Assembly (NCBI GenBank): GCA_017962665.1
Contig: JAGCUU010000009.1
Coordinates: 1-64,000, forward strand
DNA: 64,000 nucleotides
Direction: 5' to 3'
From: Bacteroidales bacterium
GTDB lineage: Bacteria; Bacteroidota; Bacteroidia; Bacteroidales; P3
Part shown: positions 45,149-52,786 of the stretch, one piece after another
Numbering within the stretch: the stretch's first letter is position 1
Layout of the letters: each line of letters begins with the position of its first letter
Notes under the pieces: model-generated
The model's input: the letters and a program-made list of their open reading frames with translations, nothing else
Databases searched by the model: none
Told to the model about the DNA's origin: nothing
Position numbers and translations under genes: made by a program

Positions 45149-46162
45149 TTATTTGATTTCGTCAATAATCGCCAGTGCAGCGGCGCGAGCGTCGTTGACG
45201 GCATCGTTTATCGACATCGGACGTTTGCATGTTCCGCAAACAAAAAGTCCCTCCTGGGTTGTCTGGCAATCTTTGAGATGTGGGTCTATAGATTGGGCGA
45301 AACCATATTCTCCGCAGATACCTGCAGCCTGTGCAAGGCAGCGGGTTCCTGCCGAAGCTTCCATGCCCACCATCAGCACCAATAGGTCTGTGGTCATTTT
45401 CAGCGGCATACCCATAAGGGTGTCTTCTGCCTTTATCTGTACACGTCCGTCGAAGGTGCCGGAGGCCTCCGATATTCGTCCGCGTACATACCGCACTCCA
45501 TACTCTTGCTGCGACATACGGTACATCTCTTCAAAATGTTGTCCCCACATACGCAGATCCATATAGAAAATAAAGGTCTCGGTGTCGGGCAGCTGCTTTT
45601 TTATCTCTATGGCCTGCTTTACGGCAGTGACGCAGCAGACTTTAGAGCAGTAGTGGTTGCCTGATTTCTCGTCTCTGGAGCCTACGCATTGCAGGAATAC
45701 CACTCTGCGAGGCTTCTCCATCATGGTATTGGCTACTTGGTTATAGCGTATCATCCTCTCCATCTCTATCGAGGTCACCACGCCGCCATAAATGCTATAG
45801 CCGAGTTCCTCTTTGCGGTGAGCATCGAACGGGGTGTATCCGGTAGCCAGGAGTACCATGTCGGTATAGTAGCTGTTGCCTTGGCTGTCGGTAAGTTTCC
45901 ATCCCCGCTGCCCTTCACGCGTAAGCCCTACAATGTCGGTGTCGTTTTGCTGGGTGATGCCAGGCAGCATGAGTTTTTTGTTCATGGCCTCCACAATGTC
46001 GTTGGCGGCTGCGAAATTTGGAAAAAGGTAAGCCTTGTCGGCTACATTCTTCATTGGTGACGAAGATTTTTCAAAAATGGTGACATCGACACCCTGTTTG
46101 GCCAGAATCGATGCGGCCTCTATGCCGGCAGGACCTGCTCCTATGATTGATATTGACTTCAT
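45149..46162 (-). CDS. HdrA-like FAD/Fe-S oxidoreductase (short form)
   Basis: 337 residues from the ATG at 46162 (a TTG eight codons upstream is disfavoured because the Rossmann motif starts immediately after MKSISI). FAD-binding GAGPAGIEAA lies at 8-17. An HdrA-type cysteine set is C159 (QCVGSR), C172, C176 and C177 (YCSKVCC), as used to bind a [4Fe-4S] cluster. CGTCKRP near 315 follows. It lacks the two ferredoxin domains and the extended N terminus of methanogen HdrA (about 650 residues), so electron-bifurcating ability is doubtful. It is last in the six-gene operon. It presumably exchanges electrons between FAD and HdrB/HdrC. Confidence 0.82.
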   Translation of the reverse strand: MKSISIIGAGPAGIEAASILAKQGVDVTIFEKSSSPMKNVADKAYLFPNFAAANDIVEAMNKKLMLPGITQQNDTDIVGLTREGQRGWKLTDSQGNSYYTDMVLLATGYTPFDAHRKEELGYSIYGGVVTSIEMERMIRYNQVANTMMEKPRRVVFLQCVGSRDEKSGNHYCSKVCCVTAVKQAIEIKKQLPDTETFIFYMDLRMWGQHFEEMYRMSQQEYGVRYVRGRISEASGTFDGRVQIKAEDTLMGMPLKMTTDLLVLMVGMEASAGTRCLAQAAGICGEYGFAQSIDPHLKDCQTTQEGLFVCGTCKRPMSINDAVNDARAAALAIIDEIK

Positions 46163-46186
46163 GTTTTGCGGTTGTTTCTTATGCAA

Positions 46187-47245
46187 TTATTCTTGTCGTA
46201 GACATTCAGGGCGGTCTGGACGTGGAAGAAGACGTCCTGAAATGCCTTTGTATTTCTCGTCAGGATTGTAGGCTATGCCTATCTTGTTGAACAGCGGCTC
46301 GCTCTGTACCTGGTGTAGCTGGAGTCCCAGTTGCCAAGGGTCGTAGCCCAGCAGCAGTCCTGTCAGCTCTTCGTATGTCAGCACCGGTATTCCGTAGCCC
46401 TCTTTGTCGTAGGTCTTATGTTCCATCTCGGCGATGGTGTACTGCCATTTGTCAAGGAACATGCTGCACCCTGGACAGTTGGTGAGAATGAAATCGGGTT
46501 CGTAGGGTTCCATCGATTGGAATTTCTTTTTGGTGTTGGCGATGGAATAGCCTCTGTTTTCCTGCACCAGATATTGGCGGAAACCGAAGCCGCAGCAGTG
46601 ACGCCTTTCAGGATAGTCTATCACCTCGCCTCCCCAGGCTTCTATCATGCCGGCAAGGACGTAAGGGAACTCTGCTTTGCCGATTCCTTTTTCCGGAAAA
46701 ATTTTGGCATAGTGGCAACCGATATGTTCCACCACACGTAAAGGCTTGCCGGTGAATCTGTTCACAAGTTGGTACTTCATCTTGGGCTTCAGCTCAAAGC
46801 GGAATTTGAATATCACGTCAGAGGGATGGGCAATATTTTTTGGGGTCTTGAACTCGCGTTTTGTGGCCTCCCACAGGTACTGGCGGGCCTTTTCCATCAG
46901 CTGTGGTTCCTTCTCCCATTTTTCCAAAACCTCTGAAAATACTCCGAACGAGGTGACGCACGAGGGTACATAGTTCTCGTATCCGCATTCTGTCATGAGC
47001 GAGAAAAGACGCGCCACAACGGTCATGGTGGTCTCGAATGGCACCACGTCGCTGTGGTAGCCTATACCGGTACATGTGTGTTGGTGAGGGTTGTCACAAA
47101 TGTCTTTGCCTAATTCGTCGCGTAGTATTCGTAGAAACGCTGCCTCCGAACCGGGGAAAAATGTTTGGCGTATGCAGCTTCTCTCATAGAAATAATGATC
47201 GTCGGCAATCTCTTTTTGATATTCGTTCCAATAACGCTTTTCCAT
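46187..47245 (-). CDS. HdrB-like heterodisulfide reductase subunit
   Basis: 352 residues. The C-terminal CCG domain is complete: C177, C217-C218, C257 and C260 (CPGC). The N-terminal CCG copy is altered: C24 and C50 are present, C58 stands as CTG in place of CC, and only C96 of the last pair is kept. In HdrB the two CCG domains together hold two noncubane [4Fe-4S] clusters where the disulfide is cleaved; here probably one is retained. It therefore may not act on the CoM-S-S-CoB type of substrate. It lies 17 nt after the fused membrane subunit gene and 24 nt before the HdrA-like gene. Confidence 0.82.
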   Translation of the reverse strand: MEKRYWNEYQKEIADDHYFYERSCIRQTFFPGSEAAFLRILRDELGKDICDNPHQHTCTGIGYHSDVVPFETTMTVVARLFSLMTECGYENYVPSCVTSFGVFSEVLEKWEKEPQLMEKARQYLWEATKREFKTPKNIAHPSDVIFKFRFELKPKMKYQLVNRFTGKPLRVVEHIGCHYAKIFPEKGIGKAEFPYVLAGMIEAWGGEVIDYPERRHCCGFGFRQYLVQENRGYSIANTKKKFQSMEPYEPDFILTNCPGCSMFLDKWQYTIAEMEHKTYDKEGYGIPVLTYEELTGLLLGYDPWQLGLQLHQVQSEPLFNKIGIAYNPDEKYKGISGRLLPRPDRPECLRQE

Positions 47246-47262
47246 CTATTCGTTTTTTTTTG

Positions 47263-49137
47263 TCATGATATAATGTTTGCTGCCACGATTTCAGCTATGT
47301 CTTTCACGGGCACGGTGTCGGCATGCTGGAAGGCTTTTTTGCACATCGGGCATGCGGTGGCTATGGTGTCGGGATGCGGTGCCATGAGATTGTCGCGTGC
47401 GGCGTCGCGTATTTTTGTCTGCTGTTCCAGGTCGAGCAGCGGGTTCCCGAGATTGAATCCGCAGCAAAGGCTGTGTTCCCTCTCATCTTTGGTGCGTAGC
47501 AGTGTAGTGGTTGCCGACAAAACATTGCGTGGTTGGTTGTAAATCCCGCATCCGCGTCCCAGCTCGCACGGGTCGTGATAGGTGACGCGACGGTCATCTT
47601 TGCGTAACTTGAGCTTACCGCTTTTTATCAGCATCTCTATATACTCGGTGTGGTGCATCACAGGTATGGAGAGCTTGTACTCTTTCTTGAACGACTGGTA
47701 ACAGATAGGGCACGATGTTACGAGCATTGTTGCTTTGCTGCCTACAATCATTTCAGTGTTCTTGCGGCGTAAATCGAAGGCTTGGCTTTCAAATCCCTGT
47801 TGTAGCAAAGGCCTGCCGCAGCAAATCGACTCCTCTTTGTCCATGTACCAGTATTTCTGTCCTACGGCATTGAAGATTTTTTCCATCGCCGTGGTGATGC
47901 CCGGTGTAAGGTGCGACATGCATCCCCCGAAGTAGATAATACGACCTATGGAGTTGAACGGTTGTACGTTGTTGAGATAACTGTAACTGCCTTTTTTGTC
48001 TATCTCGGCTTTGTTTTTAATGCGCACCTGACGGCGAACTATCGACAGGTTGATACCCACAGGGCAGTCGGCCACGCAGCGGTCGCACATCAGGCAGTTC
48101 TCGGCTATAGGTTCGGCGTTTCTCTGCAGCTCGAGGTTGCGTACCGACTGCAGCATGTAGACTCCTTGCATATTCACTATACCCAATTCGCGGTTCATGG
48201 GACATCCGTCTATGCAGATGCCGCATCGCGAGCAGGCACTGAGTTCAAACATGGTGTAACCTGTCTTCTTGTCGCTGTCTTTCACTCCGAGCTGTCTGAA
48301 ATAAATCAGGAATACCTCGGTGAAGATATGCATGTAGCGTGAGAACGGCATGAGACAGAAGAATGTTCCTAAGGCGATGCTGTACAACATCCAGCAGGAG
48401 TATTCGAATGTGGGGTCGGCCATTCCGATGTCGTATATCACGTTGCCGAGACCGCGGACAAGGAATCCTCCGTTGCCGTATATTCCCGACGTCGCTGTTT
48501 CAGAGAGTAGTCGTAATGGGAAAATTGCCCATAAAGCCATCTTGGTTACGCGGTCCATTATGGTGTGGCGTGTTGTTCGTTTCATGCCCAACGGACGTGA
48601 CCAAACTTTTTTGAACATAGCTAGAAACAGTCCGCTAAGCACATAGATAAGCAGTCCGTCCATCAAGTCGGCGTAGAACCCTGCCTTGGGAAAAGCCAGA
48701 GGATTGCTTTCAGGCTCGAAGTAGTTGTAGAAAATCGCCATCCAGAACGGATGTCCGTGAGGGTATGCCAATTTGGCTTGCACAGCGCCGACCACTATCA
48801 GCAGGAACCATCCGAAAGCGAGGCTGCGGTGCATGTAGCCAAGCAGCAGGTTTTTCTTTGTGATACGCCAATGCAGCAAACCTTCGCGGAACGCCTCCCA
48901 GATGGCAGGCAGGAAGCGCCAGGACCAGATGTTCTTTCGTATGATGGCTCTCTGCAGCTTGTCGAATCCTCTTATCCAACGCCAGTATTTCCATACTGAT
49001 ATGTAGAGCAGGAAAAGGACTCCCAGAAAAAAGGGAATGACAAAGATGGAGAAGGAGGTACTATAGAAAGACAGCACCATGATGGCTGCGGCACATAGCC
49101 AGAAGACGATGGAAAAAACCATGAAAGTGACACTCAT
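47263..49137 (-). CDS. Fused membrane cytochrome-like/HdrD-like Fe-S subunit
   Basis: 624 residues from the ATG at 49137 (it overlaps the previous gene by ATGA; an upstream extension lies within that gene and is rejected). Residues 1-285 carry about six membrane helices of NarI/HdrE/DsrM character, with His103 and His270 as possible heme ligands. Two ferredoxin clusters follow: C302, C305, C308, C312 and C348, C351, C354, C358. Two full CCG domains follow: C406, C439-440, C476, C479 and C524, C558-559, C596, C599. It is thus HdrE and HdrD (or DsrM and DsrK) in one chain. Expected to link the quinone pool to cytoplasmic thiol/disulfide chemistry. Confidence 0.82.
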   Translation of the reverse strand: MSVTFMVFSIVFWLCAAAIMVLSFYSTSFSIFVIPFFLGVLFLLYISVWKYWRWIRGFDKLQRAIIRKNIWSWRFLPAIWEAFREGLLHWRITKKNLLLGYMHRSLAFGWFLLIVVGAVQAKLAYPHGHPFWMAIFYNYFEPESNPLAFPKAGFYADLMDGLLIYVLSGLFLAMFKKVWSRPLGMKRTTRHTIMDRVTKMALWAIFPLRLLSETATSGIYGNGGFLVRGLGNVIYDIGMADPTFEYSCWMLYSIALGTFFCLMPFSRYMHIFTEVFLIYFRQLGVKDSDKKTGYTMFELSACSRCGICIDGCPMNRELGIVNMQGVYMLQSVRNLELQRNAEPIAENCLMCDRCVADCPVGINLSIVRRQVRIKNKAEIDKKGSYSYLNNVQPFNSIGRIIYFGGCMSHLTPGITTAMEKIFNAVGQKYWYMDKEESICCGRPLLQQGFESQAFDLRRKNTEMIVGSKATMLVTSCPICYQSFKKEYKLSIPVMHHTEYIEMLIKSGKLKLRKDDRRVTYHDPCELGRGCGIYNQPRNVLSATTTLLRTKDEREHSLCCGFNLGNPLLDLEQQTKIRDAARDNLMAPHPDTIATACPMCKKAFQHADTVPVKDIAEIVAANIIS

Positions 49138-49505
49138 TGTTTCTCCTCCTTGTTGTTTTGTTTGAATGTGTTGGTAGGAACGTTGGCGAGTATCCTCCTC
49201 ATGTTTATTATCAGTGAACGTGTGTTTACGCCGCGGGGACACACCAGAAGACATTTCCCGCAGAGCATACAGCGTTGCAGCTTCTGGTCTAGCCCTTCAT
49301 ATTGTGCACGGTAAAAAGCGGTGTGTATGCGTCTTATGTTGTAGTCTGAAAACGCCGCTGCCGTGCATGCTGCCGTACATCCTCCGCATCCGATGCACCA
49401 TTTGTAGGAGGGAACAAGTTCCAGAAGTTTTTCGACCTTGTCATTGTTTAGCTCGTCGCAGTTTATCTGTCGTCCCTTTGATATAGTAAATCCGAATGTT
49501 TTCAT
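49134..49505 (-). CDS. HdrC-like 4Fe-4S protein (second copy)
   Basis: 123 residues with two classical clusters: C37, C40, C43, C47 and C79, C82, C85, C89, the latter in CMLCGKCLLVCPRG. It is small, soluble and of the HdrC type, passing electrons between HdrB and other subunits. It overlaps the fused membrane subunit gene by 4 nt and follows the first HdrC-like gene by 13 nt. Two HdrC-like proteins in one operon suggest two docking partners. Confidence 0.82.
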   Translation of the reverse strand: MKTFGFTISKGRQINCDELNNDKVEKLLELVPSYKWCIGCGGCTAACTAAAFSDYNIRRIHTAFYRAQYEGLDQKLQRCMLCGKCLLVCPRGVNTRSLIINMRRILANVPTNTFKQNNKEEKQ

Positions 49506-49518
49506 GATATTATGGTTT

Positions 49519-50124
49519 CTACGCTTCCAGCACTTTCTCTTTCAGCGCCATTCCGCCGGTGACTTCGAAAATTTTCCTTACCTCGTCGAGATCTTCTTCC
49601 GATATTTTCCTCAGTGCTCCACTGCCGTCTCCGTGATAGTTGGCGCCTAACTTGGGAGCTATCTCTTCTATATGTTCCACATACCATTCCCATATCGGTC
49701 CCTGTTCGGGGTGGTATTCTGGTGAGACGCGGTCAGGGTGGACGCAATAGCCGATGTCTAGGATGTTTTTCTCTAAGGTGTTCATGAGCTGCTTCTGTTG
49801 CAGACCCTTTTCACTTTCTGTAAAATATCCGAGTTCTTGTGAAGCTTTTCGCAGCACGGTGATCAGTTCGCCGGGAACGTTTCCACGAGGACAGCGTGTC
49901 TTGCACGACATGCATTGACCGCAGAACCATATGGTGTCGCTTTTCAGTAGACTTTCAATTTCGGTCTCGTCGCCGCGTTGCACGGTGTCGCAGATGCGGC
50001 GGGGGTCGTAGTCATAGAATTCGGCTGCAGGGCATATTGCGGTGCATACCCCACAGTTCATGCACGCCTTCAGCGCCTCGTCTGCTCTGACATCCTGTTT
50101 GATATAGTCGATTAAATTGCCCAT
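49519..50124 (-). CDS. HdrC-like 4Fe-4S protein (first copy)
   Basis: 201 residues from the ATG at 50124 (a TTG three codons upstream would overlap the VOC gene). Clusters: C21, C24, C27, C31 (CMNCGVCTAICP) and C68, C71, C74, C78 (CGQCMSCKTRCP). The C-terminal 110 residues are helical and acidic without cysteines except near YCVHPD. The HdrC fold is recognisable, but the C-terminal extension is not in minimal HdrC. It lies 5 nt after the VOC gene. Confidence 0.82.
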   Translation of the reverse strand: MGNLIDYIKQDVRADEALKACMNCGVCTAICPAAEFYDYDPRRICDTVQRGDETEIESLLKSDTIWFCGQCMSCKTRCPRGNVPGELITVLRKASQELGYFTESEKGLQQKQLMNTLEKNILDIGYCVHPDRVSPEYHPEQGPIWEWYVEHIEEIAPKLGANYHGDGSGALRKISEEDLDEVRKIFEVTGGMALKEKVLEA

Positions 50125-50129
50125 CGTTG

Positions 50130-51200
50130 TCAATCCAGTTTAACTTTGTTCATCGCCATCAGGCGGAAGAAGATTTTCGGGAATGCTTTTTTGCGGTTGC
50201 GTTTCAGCATGTCGATATATAGGTGCGGACGTTTCAGGATGGTTAGCTTGTGTGCCTCCACAAGTTCAATCAGTGTGCCGTCGGGGTCTTCGATGTAAGT
50301 GAAGTGTCCGCTTGCTTCGCCCATGTCGAAATGTTCGTCTCCCTTGCAGCTGTCCACCGTGAACGGGAATCCCAAGGCGTTGCAGTGTTTCTCCAATGCC
50401 CTCATATTGGTGACATCGAAGCAAATCTGAATGAATCCTGGGTCGCCCCAGAAGCGTCCTTCAAATATCTTCCTTGGAGTGCGGTCGAGAGCCTGAACAA
50501 GTTCAATGGTGCTCTCGCCAAACAATGGTACAAAAGCCCCTTTGCGTTTCTCGCTGCTGCCGAGCAGTACGCGGCGGTAGTGCTCGTTGCCCCCTGCCAT
50601 AAATCCGAAGTCGTCAAATACTCCGCTTTTGTCGTAAATTACTGTGTCATATCCTAACACATCTCTGTATAGAGGTATGGTTTTGTCGATGTCGCTGCAT
50701 CCGGTCATGGCACCCACAATGCCTCCCGAGAGGTTTTTCTGATCGATGAAGACACTGCTGTCCTCTACAACTTGGAAATAGTTGTGCCATGGATCTTCCA
50801 CCACGAAGCATTTTACCCCGTTGGGCATCGCACATACATCTCCCACTTTGTCATATTTTCTCTTTATCTCGTTGTGGAAGGCGTTGACATCGCGGCTTTT
50901 GATCTTGGCGGAAAAAATACCTAAGTCTCCGACCTGCACCTGAAAGTCTACCGGTTGCGGTTTTCGCTCGCTGTATTGCCAAATCTCGAAACCGCCGCCG
51001 CCCTGTAGGTTGACTGCTATGCATGCATGTCGTTTCTGTGCCTTTCCTCCAGTGTAGGGCAGCATTCTTTCGGCAACGGTGTCGTCTTCGAGTATTCGGA
51101 CGTTCATCTGGAACATGTCGATATACCATCGCCATGCATCGTTGAAATTCTCACATCCCACGCCCACCTGCTGTATTCCTGATACAAAAAAATCTTCCAT
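50130..51200 (-). CDS. Tandem VOC (glyoxalase/dioxygenase-fold) protein
   Basis: 356 residues in two VOC halves (about 8-150 and 160-320), a size and layout like 4-hydroxyphenylpyruvate dioxygenase. The second half has YRDVLGYDTV, IQICFDVTN and EDPDGTLIELVEA, keeping the final Glu ligand. Positions that are often His metal ligands seem to be Gln or Gly (VGV, IQIC), so metal binding and the reaction are uncertain. It may be an isomerase, epimerase or lyase, or a diverged dioxygenase. It is the first gene of the Hdr-like operon (5-nt gap), so it probably acts on the substrate or product of that complex. Confidence 0.75.
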   Translation of the reverse strand: MEDFFVSGIQQVGVGCENFNDAWRWYIDMFQMNVRILEDDTVAERMLPYTGGKAQKRHACIAVNLQGGGGFEIWQYSERKPQPVDFQVQVGDLGIFSAKIKSRDVNAFHNEIKRKYDKVGDVCAMPNGVKCFVVEDPWHNYFQVVEDSSVFIDQKNLSGGIVGAMTGCSDIDKTIPLYRDVLGYDTVIYDKSGVFDDFGFMAGGNEHYRRVLLGSSEKRKGAFVPLFGESTIELVQALDRTPRKIFEGRFWGDPGFIQICFDVTNMRALEKHCNALGFPFTVDSCKGDEHFDMGEASGHFTYIEDPDGTLIELVEAHKLTILKRPHLYIDMLKRNRKKAFPKIFFRLMAMNKVKLD

Positions 51201-51453
51201 GTATATGGTAAAGTTTATAGTTTAAAGACATCTAACATCAAATGTCTAATTTTAACGGCTGCTGTTGCAAAAAATTGTTTTTCAGTGCGTTAAAAAACAA
51301 TAGAAAACTAATAATAAAAAAATAGTTTTCTATTGAACTTTGTTTTTCAGTGCTTTATTTTCCTGATATTAGTAAAAAATATATATATTATGACTTCAAT
51401 AATTTACCCTGAAGACATCAAACATCAACAGTTAAACAATTAAACATCAAACA
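51201..51453. other. Gap between the Hdr operon and lptF/G, with repeats
   Basis: 253 nt of AT-rich DNA. It holds words of the ACATCAAACATCA type at both ends (51226-51247 and 51415-51458). In the middle is a 14-bp direct repeat enclosing a 13-bp inverted repeat (51275-51353). No clear TAnnTTTG box faces the VOC gene, so the Hdr operon promoter is not assigned. Confidence 0.5.
51275..51353 (-). repeat. Direct repeat enclosing a hairpin, probable lptF/G terminator
   Basis: TTGTTTTTCAGTGC occurs at 51275-51288 and again at 51340-51353. Between them, CAATAGAAAACTA (51298-51310) is perfectly complementary to 51323-51335, with a 12-nt loop. On the minus strand the hairpin is followed by a T run (51292-51297), so it can act as an intrinsic terminator for lptF/G despite its AT-rich stem. 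The flanking direct repeat is unexplained. Confidence 0.55.
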
Positions 51454-52776
51454 TCATCTTCTCACAGCCCTATAGGTTAGGTATATTCCTATAGGCAGCA
51501 TGGCGAAAGTCGAAATCCACATTCCTATGCTTCCCATAGCACCTTCGCGTACTGCTTTTTCTGCAATCATTCCGATGACATAGTATAGTACAAAGAAAAT
51601 TACCGAGGCAACAAGAGGGAGACCCAATCCTCCTTTTCGTACGATAGAGCCGAACGGAGCTCCGACGAAGAATAGCACTATGCATGCAAGGCTCAGCGTG
51701 AATTTTCTATGCCACTCTATGTAGTGTCGATTGATGTATTCCTTTTGTGCCACAATGGTTTGTTTATACATCTTGGTATCGTTCAAGATGCGTTCGGTGC
51801 GTGCTGCCGCCTCGTTGTGAATACGCCTTTGCTGAGCGGTTTCCAATGTATCCATCATGCTGTAAATATCGGCTTTGGCAGATGTTTTTATCGTTTTGGG
51901 GTGTAGTAGTTGTTCCTGATGTTTGTCTTTAGTATTTATAACATTTTCTTTCAGATGCATGATATTTGTGTCGAGTTGGCGCATGTTCATCATCTGGTAG
52001 CTGCCTTGGAAGAGGTTTCCGTCGCTTTTGTCGAAGGCAAATGAAGACAGGTCGAACGATAATTCGTTTTTCGAGAAGTATATTCTGGTAAAGGGATGTG
52101 ACTGTGAATTGTTGTTCTCCACCGTCTCGCTATATGAGCATCCGTCGAAGAGGGTAAACAGCAGGTATCGTTCGTCGGGAGTGGTCTGCATTAATCCTTT
52201 TTTTGCAGTGATAATATCAGGCTTGCTGCTGTTGTTGCGTTTGTCGTAAATAGTGATGTCGTGCATTGTGTGGCCGTCGGCATCTTTTTCGTTAACTCTT
52301 ATCACGAAACCGTCGATTTCCTTGTAGTACTCTCCTGGTTTGATATTGAGTGCAGGTTTTTTTCTGGTAATATCGTATAGTGTTGTCCTGTATTTTAGCA
52401 CCGCCGAAGGCATCACGTTGTTGGCGAAGAAAAAGGCTACAACGGTCATGGCTACCACTATCACTCCCATTGGTATCATCGTGCGCCACAAGGGTATGCC
52501 TCCGCTTTTTATTGCCACCAGTTCATAGTGCTCTCCGAAGTTGCCCATAGTCATTATTGAGGCAAAGAGAACGGCAATGGGCATGGCCATAGGGACGAAT
52601 GTCGCTGAGGCGTCGAGCAGCAGCTCCATAATCACCCATACCGACAGCCCTTTGCCTGCTATATCATCTATATATTTCCAGATAAACTGCATAAGAAGCA
52701 CGAAGACCGCCACGACAAAGGTTAGCACCAGTGGTCCCAGAAATGATTTTATCACAAGTCTGTCGAGCCTCTTCAT
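51454..52776 (-). CDS. LPS export permease, LptF/LptG (YjgP/YjgQ) family
   Basis: 440 residues: N-terminal helices (about 12-32, 50-75, 95-118), a large periplasmic beta-jellyroll (about 130-330) and C-terminal helices (about 345-365, 375-395, 405-435). It extracts lipopolysaccharide from the inner membrane with LptB. Only one such gene is here, so its pair must be elsewhere or it may act alone; F versus G cannot be decided. It is separated by 10 nt from rseP on the same strand. Confidence 0.88.
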   Translation of the reverse strand: MKRLDRLVIKSFLGPLVLTFVVAVFVLLMQFIWKYIDDIAGKGLSVWVIMELLLDASATFVPMAMPIAVLFASIMTMGNFGEHYELVAIKSGGIPLWRTMIPMGVIVVAMTVVAFFFANNVMPSAVLKYRTTLYDITRKKPALNIKPGEYYKEIDGFVIRVNEKDADGHTMHDITIYDKRNNSSKPDIITAKKGLMQTTPDERYLLFTLFDGCSYSETVENNNSQSHPFTRIYFSKNELSFDLSSFAFDKSDGNLFQGSYQMMNMRQLDTNIMHLKENVINTKDKHQEQLLHPKTIKTSAKADIYSMMDTLETAQQRRIHNEAAARTERILNDTKMYKQTIVAQKEYINRHYIEWHRKFTLSLACIVLFFVGAPFGSIVRKGGLGLPLVASVIFFVLYYVIGMIAEKAVREGAMGSIGMWISTFAMLPIGIYLTYRAVRR

Positions 52777-52786
52777 GGATGCTGTA

